Positions 56,767-64,000 of a stretch of 64,000 bases of DNA are shown piece by piece. The notes under the pieces are model-generated. The model was not told where the DNA came from. It saw only the letters and a program-made list of their open reading frames with translations, and did no database searches. A program made the translations under genes and the position numbers. The first letter of the stretch is position 1. Every line of letters starts with the position of its first letter. Source of the DNA: Salinivibrio sharmensis (lineage in GTDB: Bacteria; Pseudomonadota; Gammaproteobacteria; Enterobacterales; Vibrionaceae); NCBI RefSeq assembly GCF_001995985.1, contig NZ_MUFC01000004.1, positions 202,117 to 266,116 of the forward strand, written 5' to 3'.

Positions 56767-58167
56767 CTAGCTAACTTCAACAAAGCCCATGAGGCCGGTT
56801 TTCATGTGCTCGATCACATGGCAATGGTACATCCATCGGCCCGGGTTATCGGCCACAAACGCTGCCTTGGCGTGGCCATTTTTACCCAACAGCACGGTAT
56901 CAGTGTGGAAAGGTGTCACCGGCTTACCGTCCATTTCTAGTACTGTAAATGTATGTCCATGCAGGTGAATGGGGTGGTGGTACTGGGTGACATTCTTCAA
57001 ATCGAAAATATAGGTTTTACCCCGCTCGAGTGTTGCGATCGGCTCAGGAATGTTACCTCTACTCATTCCCTCCCAGGCACGCTTATTCATCAGCCAAAAC
57101 TCGTGTTTTCCTTTGCCTTGCTTATCAGCAGGTGTGATGGCTCCAGCCCACTCAAAAACAAAATGTCGGGTTTCGGCGTTGGCTAAATCAAGCGCAGGCA
57201 CAGGGTTGAGCGGGAGCGCCGGAAGCTTTGTCTCGCGCAACTGCGAGGGCGTCGAGATAAAACTGGCGAGCAAGAAAGGAAAATCACCTTTCATCTGCAT
57301 TATTTCGACTTTTTCACCGGCGCTTGGTGCAATCAGGCCAATATCTAGCCGCATCCCTGGGGCTATCTTATGCTCCTCTAACCGGCGTGGTGTGGCAATC
57401 GGGTTACCATCGATGGCGATTATCCAGGCTTTTGCGCCGCGAACTTGAATGGGATAAGTGAGCGTATTGTCCACGTTAGCGAGCCGCAACCGAGTGGTCG
57501 CTTTTTCTTGCAGTGTATACTCAGGGTGATGAATACCGTTCACGGTACCCCACTCGCCGGGTGTGCCCATGCGAGCGCTATAACGCGGAATAGCGAGATC
57601 TTTCCATTGCCCTTGGCGGTCGAGATGCCAGTGCTTGAGCATGAGAACATGTTCTTCGTCAAACTCGACCGGTGATGACTCTTCCACCACAATGGTGCCT
57701 ACCAGTCCTTTTCCTAGCTGCACCACAGAGTTCATATGGGGGTGATACCAAAAAGTGCCAGCGTCCGGTGGGGTAAAGCGGTAGATAAAGGTTTCACCCG
57801 GCTGAATAGGCGCTTGCGATAAAAAGGGGACGCCGTCCATTTCAATCGGGATACGTAAGCCATGCCAGTGAATGGTGGTGGGTTCGTTGAGGTTATTGGT
57901 AAAGTGAATCGTTACTGGCTCGCCTTGGCGACAGCGGATCGTGGGGGCTGGGATTTCGCCATTAAAGGCGAGCACGTCGGTTTGATGACCGGGCACCAAC
58001 TCAGCCTGACTGGGTTCAGCGCTTAAATGGTATTCCCACTGGCCGTTTTGCCGAGAGGCAGAGACTAGGGAGCAAGCGGGCAGAGTGGAAAGCGCTGCAA
58101 TGGCTACCGTTTTTTGTAAGAATTGGCGTCGGGAAACGCCCTGAGAGCTCAACTTATCCCAGCTCAT
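56767..58167 (-). CDS. Tat-exported multicopper oxidase (CueO-like)
   Basis: The 466-residue protein starts with a twin-arginine signal (SRRQFLQKTVAIAALSTLPA) with a Cys just after it, possibly a lipoprotein site. Copper ligands are complete: HWHG, HPHM, HPIHLHGHTF and HCHVIEHMKTGLM, covering the type 1, 2 and 3 sites. It should oxidise Cu(I), Fe(II) or phenols in the periplasm. No Met-rich insert typical of E. coli CueO is seen. GAGGAGG precedes the ATG. A Fur-like box is 58 bases upstream. Confidence 0.9.
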   Translation of the reverse strand: MSWDKLSSQGVSRRQFLQKTVAIAALSTLPACSLVSASRQNGQWEYHLSAEPSQAELVPGHQTDVLAFNGEIPAPTIRCRQGEPVTIHFTNNLNEPTTIHWHGLRIPIEMDGVPFLSQAPIQPGETFIYRFTPPDAGTFWYHPHMNSVVQLGKGLVGTIVVEESSPVEFDEEHVLMLKHWHLDRQGQWKDLAIPRYSARMGTPGEWGTVNGIHHPEYTLQEKATTRLRLANVDNTLTYPIQVRGAKAWIIAIDGNPIATPRRLEEHKIAPGMRLDIGLIAPSAGEKVEIMQMKGDFPFLLASFISTPSQLRETKLPALPLNPVPALDLANAETRHFVFEWAGAITPADKQGKGKHEFWLMNKRAWEGMSRGNIPEPIATLERGKTYIFDLKNVTQYHHPIHLHGHTFTVLEMDGKPVTPFHTDTVLLGKNGHAKAAFVADNPGRWMYHCHVIEHMKTGLMGFVEVS

Positions 58168-58224
58168 CCTGTAAACCTCCTCAACATGGTGAATGCTCGC
58201 CAGTATACCCTGGAAGACAATAGT

Positions 58225-58239
58225 TGAGAAAGATTATCA
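58225..58239. promoter_or_regulatory. Fur-box-like site upstream of the multicopper oxidase
   Basis: TGAGAAAGATTATCA matches the 7-1-7 Fur consensus TGATAATnATTATCA at 12 of 14 informative positions. It sits in the promoter region of the oxidase gene. Iron control is inferred. Confidence 0.45.
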
Positions 58240-58295
58240 ATTGTGAGTGTGAGGCAGTTAAAACAGCGAGCGGTCAAACTCGCTGGGCAGTCAGA

Positions 58296-59069
58296 TTATT
58301 GACGGTGAAAGGCATCCAATCCAGGTGCTTGATTGATTTCAGGTAAACACTCAAATCCAGGCTTGGCAATGTAATAGCCCTGAAAAAAATCGACCCCCAA
58401 CCCGACCAAACACTGCAACTCTGCTTCTGTTTCAACGCCTTCGGCAATAATTTGACGATGTAGCTCATGACACATAGCCACACTATGGCGAACAATGGCT
58501 TGTTTGGTGACGTCAGTGTCAATATTCCGTACCAATGCCATATCCAGTTTCACCATATGGGTGTCAATATTGGCCAGTGCTGTTAGGCCGGAATAGCCAG
58601 CACCAAAGTCGTCGATTGCGGTCAAAAAACCTTGCGAGCGGTAATAGCGAATAATGCGTTGAATATGGCCGTAATCCAACACTTCTTCACCTTCCGTGAA
58701 CTCAAACAGAATCTGATCAAGTGGGAAGTGATAGTCATTCGCTGCTTTAAGGGTGGTACGAATACAACGCTCTGGCTCGTAAACCGCATTGGGCATGAAA
58801 TTAATGCTGAGATAACAAGGGATACCCAGCTCAGCGGCCAGCTTCACCGCCTTGATGCGACAGGTTTGGTCAAACTTATACTGATTATCTGCATTGACAT
58901 GCTGGAACACACTGCCTGCACCACTGCCATCTATCCCCCTAGCTAGTGCTTCATAGGCATAAATGGAACCGGTAGAAAGCTGAATGATCGGTTGGAATGC
59001 CATGGTAAATTCGAATGTGAGCGGCTGCGCATCCCTGCAGGCCTCGCATTGTGTTGGAGAAGCTGTCAT
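58296..59069 (-). CDS. Stand-alone EAL-domain c-di-GMP phosphodiesterase
   Basis: The 257-residue protein is almost only an EAL domain: EALARG near 40, SINFMPN near 90, EFTEGEE near 123, AIDDFGAGYSG near 150, VKLDMALV near 174 and AEGVETEAEL near 209. The metal and catalytic positions are intact, so it should break down c-di-GMP. No sensor domain or signal peptide is present. Two Cys near residues 8 and 11 (CEACRD) are unusual and could be redox-active or bind metal. The start lacks a ribosome site; the 5' region contains a possible structured RNA. Confidence 0.88.
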   Translation of the reverse strand: MTASPTQCEACRDAQPLTFEFTMAFQPIIQLSTGSIYAYEALARGIDGSGAGSVFQHVNADNQYKFDQTCRIKAVKLAAELGIPCYLSINFMPNAVYEPERCIRTTLKAANDYHFPLDQILFEFTEGEEVLDYGHIQRIIRYYRSQGFLTAIDDFGAGYSGLTALANIDTHMVKLDMALVRNIDTDVTKQAIVRHSVAMCHELHRQIIAEGVETEAELQCLVGLGVDFFQGYYIAKPGFECLPEINQAPGLDAFHRQ

Positions 59070-59146
59070 AGAAAAGAGATTGTTTAGTCTGTGCTTGTAG
59101 AAAGATTAATGGAGTTCTGAGCAGAATGCGAATTAGATGACAAAAA

Positions 59147-59250
59147 TTATGGGGTTTGCACGCATAAAGTGGTGTGCGATATCGGTGTTTCCCCGAAGGC
59201 AACGCGCGCATGGTACTGCTGTGTAGCAAAACCTTACGGTTTGCCCATAA
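59147..59250 (-). ncRNA. Candidate structured RNA in the leader of the EAL gene
   Basis: In the minus-strand RNA, UUAUGGG and CCCAUAA pair perfectly over 7 bp and enclose about 90 bases. Inside, GCAAACC-GUAA-GGUUUUGC makes a hairpin with a GNRA loop, followed by a GC-rich stretch with more short stems. The block is much richer in GC than its flanks and lies about 80 bases upstream of the EAL start. GCAAACC followed by a GNRA loop recalls the start of the c-di-GMP-I riboswitch, but the conserved ACGCAAAGCC half is not present. Identity is unproven. Confidence 0.35.
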
Positions 59251-59294
59251 GTTGGCACTAGATATGCTTAATAATTAACCGGCAATTGACGGCG

Positions 59295-59310
59295 CGTCAT
59301 TATAATGACG
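59295..59310. promoter_or_regulatory. Perfect 16-base palindrome between the EAL and DnaJ-related genes
   Basis: CGTCATTATAATGACG is its own reverse complement. Its place in the divergent intergenic region fits an operator for a dimeric repressor. I cannot name the regulator. Confidence 0.4.
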
Positions 59311-59451
59311 AGTTTCGCTGACAAAGAAGGGATTTCCTGATAATTGCCACAAAATAGCCAGAATTGGTTTATACCTTAATAAGGTGGCTTTACAACCAAC
59401 CCTAAGAGATGCCGGTTCAAGGTAGCTGGCCAGCGACAGAGGATGAACGTC

Positions 59452-60066
59452 ATGCTTGCTGAAAAACGGGACGAAATCGATAACCCCCTGATTTGGCCAA
59501 TACTCAGTATTCTAGAGTCAACACGACAAAGCTGGAAAGTGCACCACCTTTTAGGTGAACTGCAAAAAGATACCATGATGGCTCAGCTCGATGCTGACCC
59601 CCACCTTGATTTATTTAAACGTAATTTCCTGATCATGAATGCCCTGTATCAGCTGCAAGAAATGCTGTTGCCGCAGCAGTGGTTGCAGGTGGAATCCATG
59701 GACATTCAGTTGCAGTGGCGGGTTGGTAACAGTGGTTTCGTGGCAAAAGAGATCGATTACCAAGACCCGCTACGCGACTACTACATGGACTGGAACAACT
59801 ATGATGCGAGCCAAGATGACGTCAAAGAATTGTTGTCTTCGTTTTGGAAGCACTACCAGCGTCATATCGGCAACGAGGCGCCGGGTGAAGCCATGTTGGA
59901 GCGCAATAAGGCGTTAAAAGTGTTGGGGTTGGATGAGAATGCCAGTGAGCATGAAATTCGGCGTCAGTGGCGCAAAATGGCTCTCAAATGGCACCCCGAT
60001 CGCCCGGAAGGGGACGCGACTACGTTTCGTGAAATGTGTGAGGCTTGGCAAAGCTTGCGCTTGTAA
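59452..60066 (+). CDS. DnaJ-related protein (DNAJ-related N-terminal domain + J domain)
   Basis: The 204-residue protein has an N-terminal domain (about 1-125) like that of DNAJ-related proteins, containing NPLIWPILSILES and LDLFKRNFLIMNALYQLQE, and a C-terminal J domain (about 145-204) with the HPD motif in ALKWHPDRPEG. It should stimulate an Hsp70 partner; its clients are unknown. GAGG fits the second ATG (59452) rather than the first (59443). Confidence 0.87.
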   Translation: MLAEKRDEIDNPLIWPILSILESTRQSWKVHHLLGELQKDTMMAQLDADPHLDLFKRNFLIMNALYQLQEMLLPQQWLQVESMDIQLQWRVGNSGFVAKEIDYQDPLRDYYMDWNNYDASQDDVKELLSSFWKHYQRHIGNEAPGEAMLERNKALKVLGLDENASEHEIRRQWRKMALKWHPDRPEGDATTFREMCEAWQSLRL

Positions 60067-60084
60067 CAGGCCTTCAGCAAGCGA

Positions 60085-60112
60085 CAACAGGGTGTGAGAA
60101 AACACCCTGTTG
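60085..60112. other. Long hairpin after the DnaJ-related gene
   Basis: An 11-bp stem CAACAGGGTGT/ACACCCTGTTG with a six-base loop, 18 bases after the stop. There is no T run on either strand, so it is an RNA-stabilising or Rho-type end rather than a classic terminator. Confidence 0.6.
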
Positions 60113-60139
60113 CTTGACCACGCCGTTTCTGTGTAACAC

Positions 60140-60436
60140 TTAGGCGTTATTAAGACCACGGCTGCGCAGTTCAAAAATCAGCTTCTCGGCGCTGCACTCA
60201 AACTGCATTTTAATGTGTGCGGTATGGCCTTCGATGCGTTGCGGTTCAAAGTCGTGCTTAACCTCAGGGTTAATGCTGGTCGCAAGTGCAAGATACTTGT
60301 CAAAACGTGCTTGAATCGCGTCGCCACTGTCGCCGTGAATGGTCACTTCAGCCACTTCGTCGCCTTCCGAAATAATATAACCAATTTCAGCGCTGACGCC
60401 GCATGCATCACAGGCATCGGTTTGATTCTCTTTCAT
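60140..60436 (-). CDS. YfcZ/YiiS family protein (DUF406)
   Basis: The 98-residue protein has the YfcZ start MKENQTDACDACGVSAEIGY with a Cys pair and the segment AEVTIHGDSGDAIQARFDKY. YfcZ-type proteins are small cytosolic proteins of unknown role; in enteric bacteria yfcZ lies next to fadL. GGGGAA precedes the ATG. No fad gene adjoins, though an acyl-CoA ligase lies beyond on the same strand (upstream). Confidence 0.87.
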   Translation of the reverse strand: MKENQTDACDACGVSAEIGYIISEGDEVAEVTIHGDSGDAIQARFDKYLALATSINPEVKHDFEPQRIEGHTAHIKMQFECSAEKLIFELRSRGLNNA

Positions 60437-60615
60437 GGTATTCCCCTACAATTAAACAAACAGCAGGCATGAGAAAAGGTGCTGATCGCCTGCTGTAAAA
60501 TCAATACACTGATCTTTAGCAGACTCTAGGTTGTGGCACATTGAGGCAGGTCAGATTTTGCGGGCTTTGTCGCACGGCGTGGCGATGACAGCGATACAGG
60601 TGCTGACAAAGACAT

Positions 60616-60649
60616 CACCCACTATTGGCGAATGCGCTAATAGTGGGTG
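60616..60649. other. Hairpin downstream of the acyl-CoA ligase gene
   Basis: CACCCACTATT pairs with AATAGTGGGTG over about 11 bp with a ten-base loop. No T run follows on the minus strand. It may still mark the 3' end of the ligase transcript. Confidence 0.5.
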
Positions 60650-60675
60650 AACGTGTAAACAATGCGTTTAAAAGA

Positions 60676-62331
60676 CTAACACCAGTCTTCTTCCCACTGC
60701 ACCAAGGTGTCTTTAGGCCATTGGGTACCAATATCATGGTACTCTTGTTCTAATTTATGACGGCGGATTTTGAGTGTCGGCGTGAGCTTGCCATTCTCGA
60801 TGCTCCACGGCTCTTTAATCATCAACACACCTTTGATTTTCTGATGCGATTCCAGCTCACTATTGATGGTGTCGACCACTTTTTTGACACGGCGTTCATA
60901 CCGCGCACGGTCAAAGTTAGGGAAGTGATGAGGCAACGCCAGTAGAATAGGCGCAGGCATGCCTGAACCGATCACACATAGCATCTCGGCATTAGAGAGT
61001 TCGAACAAGCGTTTTTCAATCGGCACCGGTGCGACAAATTTACCCTTGGCGGTTTTAAAGGTGTCATTCTTACGCCCGGAAATACTCAGATACCCCTCAC
61101 TGTCCAGCTCACCTAAATCACCCGTGTGTAACCAGCCATCCACTAAGGTTTCGGCGGTGGCCTCTTCGTTTTTGTAGTAACCACTGAATAGGCCTTGGCT
61201 TTTTACCAAGATTTCCTGATCATCGGCAATTTTGATCTCAACCCCAGGCCCTGCGTTACCCACTGTGCCAATCTTATCGGCTCTAAACGGATAGTTGAGG
61301 GTGCTGTAGGCATAGCTTTCTGTCATGCCCCACGCTTCGGTAATGTGCAACCCAAGTTTTTCATACCATTGCAATAATGCGGGCGCGACAGGTGCTGAGC
61401 CGCACCCCAACACGCGTGCCTGATCCAATCCAAGGTTTTTAGCGATTTTGTTTTTAATCAGGCTATTGACCAAGGGGATGCGAAGGAGAAGATTAAGCTT
61501 TCCGTCCGGAAGCTTCTCTTGAATGCGTTGCTGGAACAGCGTCCAAAGCCGAGGAACAGAAATAAACAAGGTGGGGCGATGCATTTTGACGTCTTCGATA
61601 AAGGTATCGAGTGACTCAGGGAAAGCGGTTGGGATCCCGCCCATGATCGCCGATCCCATGATGTAAACTCGCTCGGTAATATGCGCCAGTGGCAGATAAG
61701 AGAACAAGCGATCATCAGGCTCAATACCAATATGATCAATCAAGCGCTGGGCGGACCAGCAATAGCCGCCGTAACTTAAGATGGCGCCCTTGGGTAAGCC
61801 GGAAGTGCCAGAGGTATAGACCAAAGACATTACATCACTGTCTTGATGTACCGGGCGCTCATTTGATGGTTCGTGGTTGGCGATTAAATCATGCCACTCG
61901 AAATGACAGCTGATCGTCGGATAAGGAAAGGCGATGGTTTTTAAGCCTGGCATGCTTTCCAGTGAGGTGCTCAGGGCTTTGCTGTCATCAAGCTTGCCCA
62001 CAAACATGGCTTTCGATTCGCTGTGGGTCACCACATGGTCAATGGTGTCTGTCCCGGCCGTTGGAAATATCGGCACGCTGATATAGCTGCCCATCATCAT
62101 CGCTAAATCGGCAATAAACCACTCCGCACAGTTTTTGGAGATGAGCGCGACCTTATCACCGGGCTTGAGCCCCATGTCACGCAGTGCAGTCACCATGCGC
62201 AATGCTTGGTCTGCGACATCGGCAAAGGTGTAGTCATGAAAGCGGCGACCGTGAATTTGGCGCAGAAAAACATGGCTTGGACGTTCCTCGGCCCACCGCA
62301 GGATCTGATCGTTCGGTTTGATATGTGACAT
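60676..62331 (-). CDS. Long-chain fatty-acid--CoA ligase (AMP-binding)
   Basis: The 551-residue adenylate-forming enzyme has the P-loop-like YTSGTSGLPKGAIL (about 172-185), the ACS motif WGMTESYAY (near 340), WLHTGDLGELDSEGYLSISG with the ATP-binding Asp (near 395) and the C-terminal Lys region NGKLTPTLKIRR. It activates fatty acids to acyl-CoA. It belongs to the FAA1-like branch rather than E. coli FadD. GAGGAAG precedes the ATG. It faces a TetR regulator across a region with two palindromes. Confidence 0.9.
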   Translation of the reverse strand: MSHIKPNDQILRWAEERPSHVFLRQIHGRRFHDYTFADVADQALRMVTALRDMGLKPGDKVALISKNCAEWFIADLAMMMGSYISVPIFPTAGTDTIDHVVTHSESKAMFVGKLDDSKALSTSLESMPGLKTIAFPYPTISCHFEWHDLIANHEPSNERPVHQDSDVMSLVYTSGTSGLPKGAILSYGGYCWSAQRLIDHIGIEPDDRLFSYLPLAHITERVYIMGSAIMGGIPTAFPESLDTFIEDVKMHRPTLFISVPRLWTLFQQRIQEKLPDGKLNLLLRIPLVNSLIKNKIAKNLGLDQARVLGCGSAPVAPALLQWYEKLGLHITEAWGMTESYAYSTLNYPFRADKIGTVGNAGPGVEIKIADDQEILVKSQGLFSGYYKNEEATAETLVDGWLHTGDLGELDSEGYLSISGRKNDTFKTAKGKFVAPVPIEKRLFELSNAEMLCVIGSGMPAPILLALPHHFPNFDRARYERRVKKVVDTINSELESHQKIKGVLMIKEPWSIENGKLTPTLKIRRHKLEQEYHDIGTQWPKDTLVQWEEDWC

Positions 62332-62361
62332 TGGACTTCCTCATTGTCGCAACGTAAGACT

Positions 62362-62373
62362 ACGTTTAAACGT
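62362..62373. promoter_or_regulatory. Palindrome ACGTTTAAACGT near the acyl-CoA ligase promoter
   Basis: A perfect 12-base palindrome, 31 bases upstream of the ligase start. TetR-type or LacI-type regulators bind sites of this kind. Only the palindrome is seen. Confidence 0.35.
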
Positions 62374-62427
62374 TATAATAATGTTAATTTAGTGATCAGG
62401 GGCGAGGAGAAGCAAGATAATCATTTA

Positions 62428-62437
62428 AACACGTGTT
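62428..62437. promoter_or_regulatory. FabR/DesT-like palindrome AACACGTGTT
   Basis: The full context TTTAAACACGTGTTCAAA is a near palindrome with the ACACGTGT core found in operators of the TetR-family fatty acid regulators FabR and DesT. The adjacent regulator gene is TetR-family and the neighbour gene handles fatty acids, which fits. Confidence 0.4.
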
Positions 62438-62694
62438 CAAATTATGACTGACGGCACTATTTGCAGTGATTTGCTTCGGATTTTTCAGTTTTTTCATATT
62501 CTTCTCAATAAGGTTTTTGGAAGTTTGATCCGCTTCAGCGTCTTGGTACAGCGTTAGTGTCAGGCTGAGTGAGTCAGTCTGTACTATTTTAAAAGGGGCG
62601 GGACTTTTTCGTGAGTTAGCCTGACCGCGAGCCGAGTGGCGCGCGTGTCATCACAGCGCCAATGACGGCGATTGACGGGGAGAACAGATTACGC

Positions 62695-63177
62695 ATGCCA
62701 AAACGCAGTAAAGCCCAAACACAGCAAACCATTGAGACTATCTTGGCAGAGGCGAAGCGGCAGCTGTTGGCGCTTGGTTATGAAGGAATGTCTTATACCA
62801 CGCTCAGTGAAGCGACAGGCGTATCGCGCACCGGGATCAGCCACCACTTTCCCCGCAAGCAAGATTTTATGGTCGCATTAGAGCCTTTTTTGGTGGAGAG
62901 CCTGCGTACGCCCCTCGATACTCGCAGTACCATCAATGCGTTTATGAAAAGCTGGATGCAAGCGATGCATGCCGAGGGTGAGTTTAAAGCAACGCTAAAG
63001 CTTTGTTTTTATGTGTTAATCAGCGGTAAAGCCGATAATGGTGCCGCATTCAGATGTTTAAAAACACTACAACAAGAGTGTGAACAACAAATGCAAACCG
63101 ATTTAACGGTCGCTTTTTCGCAATTGTTGGGCGCCAGTTTGTTGTTATGTCGTCAGCGCGCTGAAACGAAATCCTAA
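62695..63177 (+). CDS. TetR-family transcriptional regulator
   Basis: The 160-residue protein has an N-terminal TetR helix-turn-helix (about 10-55: QLLALGYEGMSYTTLSEATG, VSRTGISHHFPRKQDFM) and a short helical ligand-binding part. It is shorter than most family members (about 190). The ATG at 62695 is preceded by GGGGAGA at a rather long distance, so a start at 62662 remains possible. It faces the acyl-CoA ligase and may regulate it. Confidence 0.83.
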   Translation: MPKRSKAQTQQTIETILAEAKRQLLALGYEGMSYTTLSEATGVSRTGISHHFPRKQDFMVALEPFLVESLRTPLDTRSTINAFMKSWMQAMHAEGEFKATLKLCFYVLISGKADNGAAFRCLKTLQQECEQQMQTDLTVAFSQLLGASLLLCRQRAETKS

Positions 63178-63499
63178 TGTCATGGCTATTGTTGATCGAG
63201 CTATGGGGTGAGAGATGACCTTCCGTTGACAGACAGTCCCTGCGTTTCTTGGTATAGTTGTCATGCTTTCCAAGCAACACATGTATTTGGAGACAACCAT
63301 GAACAATACCGACCATCCTCCGAGTCTGAACAGAGAAAAATAGCGACTGTTGGTATTGCTGTATCTCATCGTTACCAACTGTCGTCGATAGTTGGCTCCG
63401 CCCGCTTTGTTTTTCTCCTCTCGCTGTTACACATCACTTTGCCTAGTTGGGCACTATGTTGTTGATGGTCGTTACCTACTGCCAATCGGGAGATTCGCC
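63178..63499 (+). other. Gap with a short interrupted reading frame
   Basis: At 63300 an ATG with GGAGACAACC before it starts a 14-codon frame (MNNTDHPPSLNREK) that ends at an amber codon. The same frame goes on as RLLVLLYLIVTNCRR, and a hydrophobic stretch RFVFLLSLLHITLPSWALCC follows in another frame. It looks like a small membrane protein gene broken by point changes, or chance. A near-perfect inverted repeat lies at about 63345-63385. TTGACA at 63228 could be a -35 element. Confidence 0.35.
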
Positions 63500-63883
63500 A
63501 TGACGGTAATGAACAACCCTTTTACTGAACCGACCACTTTTTCAACGTCAGAAATCGTGGCCGCTCGCAATGCCTTTTTGCAATATGAGCTCAACAAGCA
63601 AGTTGAATTGCTCACGGTCATGCCCCATGAGGAGTGTATGGCTGTGCTGGGTCACTGCTCAGTGGCGCATGTCCATCAGCTGCTTGAGCGGTTATATGCG
63701 CAAGGCCACCAACGTCTAGCTCATCAATATGCTCTCAGTCTGGGGGTGATGCGCCCGCATCGTAGCTTGTTCACGGGCCTGGGGACTTGGGGCCACCGGA
63801 GGCGTGCCAAACTGTTTGCTTATTTATCATTAGTGTTGGTAGTGGCCGCTGTGAGCTATTTATCGGTTTTTGTTTTTGCCTAG
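63500..63883 (+). CDS. Small membrane-anchored protein of unknown function
   Basis: A 127-residue protein, MTVMNNPFTEPTTFSTSEIV onward, mostly soluble and helical with many His (HEECMAVLGHCSVAHVHQLL), then a basic stretch HRRRAK and a C-terminal helix (about 107-126: FAYLSLVLVVAAVSYLSVFV). The orientation suggests a tail-anchored protein with its N-terminus in the cytoplasm. CGGGAGA precedes the ATG. I do not recognise a family. Confidence 0.65.
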   Translation: MTVMNNPFTEPTTFSTSEIVAARNAFLQYELNKQVELLTVMPHEECMAVLGHCSVAHVHQLLERLYAQGHQRLAHQYALSLGVMRPHRSLFTGLGTWGHRRRAKLFAYLSLVLVVAAVSYLSVFVFA

Positions 63884-64000
63884 TCCGTGCACACTTAGCT
63901 TGATCTTACGCAGTAAATTGTTGCGCAATTATGCTATCACTATAACGATAGTTGAATTGTTCAAAAATATTTTAATAATGGGGTCACGGCTGTGAGCCGT
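63884..64000. other. End of window, AT-rich intergenic sequence
   Basis: The last 117 bases hold no supported gene; the sequence is probably the start of the next intergenic region. Confidence 0.4.

Larger units (their letters stand above)
62332..62694. other. Divergent control region between acyl-CoA ligase and TetR regulator
   Basis: About 360 bases with no gene. It contains ACGTTTAAACGT (62362-62373) and AACACGTGTT (62428-62437), both perfect palindromes on the ligase side. Confidence 0.5.

Noticed and set aside
59147..59250. Canonical c-di-GMP-I riboswitch
   Set aside because: Only the GCAAACC-GNRA part is similar; the ACGCAAAGCC half is absent. Kept only as an unidentified candidate RNA.
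60085..60112. Hairpin after the DnaJ-related gene as a Rho-independent terminator
   Set aside because: No T run follows on either strand, so it is listed only as a hairpin.

Overview
The window looks like chromosomal DNA of a marine or halophilic gammaproteobacterium of the family Vibrionaceae, with Salinivibrio as my best guess. The basis is the gene set: an sdaA-glyA-gcvH-gcvP cluster facing a cupin regulator and gcvT, NsrR with Hmp, CheV, several GGDEF/EAL proteins, a YfcZ-type protein and an E. coli-like type I-E CRISPR repeat. The genus is an inference from general resemblance. I see no rRNA, tRNA, insertion sequence or prophage.

Layout. Positions 1-2.5 kb hold envelope and stress genes (coiled-coil protein, BON-domain protein) facing a sigma-54 activator. 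From 2.5 to 16.7 kb there is a phosphatase/diacylglycerol-kinase fusion, the tRNA hydroxylase trhO, an alanine symporter, cheV, a coniferyl-type aldehyde dehydrogenase, a type II sulfide:quinone oxidoreductase with a small membrane partner, a secreted subtilase, a remnant of a nucleoside hydrolase and a serine transporter. From 16.7 to 31.5 kb come three diguanylate cyclases, a RecQ helicase, eda, an Ntn amidase, arfB, pirin, the nitric-oxide module (hmp with two tandem NsrR-like operators, nsrR) and an ABC exporter.

From 31.7 to 40.2 kb lies a serine/glycine catabolic island. The minus-strand run sdaA-glyA-gcvH-gcvP faces an XRE-cupin regulator and gcvT on the plus strand, and a PurR-like box sits in the shared control region. 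Together these deaminate serine, interconvert serine and glycine and cleave glycine into one-carbon units; the serine transporter at 15.0 kb would feed them.

From 40.4 to 54.0 kb is a complete type I-E CRISPR-Cas locus (cas3-cas8e-cse2-cas7-cas5-cas6e-cas1-cas2), a short leader and an array that I counted repeat by repeat: 80 intact repeats, one degenerate terminal repeat and 80 spacers. Five spacers occur twice.

From 54.1 kb to the end are an AhpD-like protein, a chemoreceptor, a Tat-exported multicopper oxidase behind a Fur-like box, a stand-alone EAL protein behind a possible structured RNA, a DnaJ-related protein, a YfcZ family protein, a long-chain acyl-CoA ligase facing a TetR regulator, and an unknown small membrane protein. 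I found no wholly new multi-gene system. The best leads are the candidate RNA upstream of the EAL gene, the duplicated spacers, the exported-looking SQR with a perfect operator-like repeat, and the AT-rich core of cas8e.
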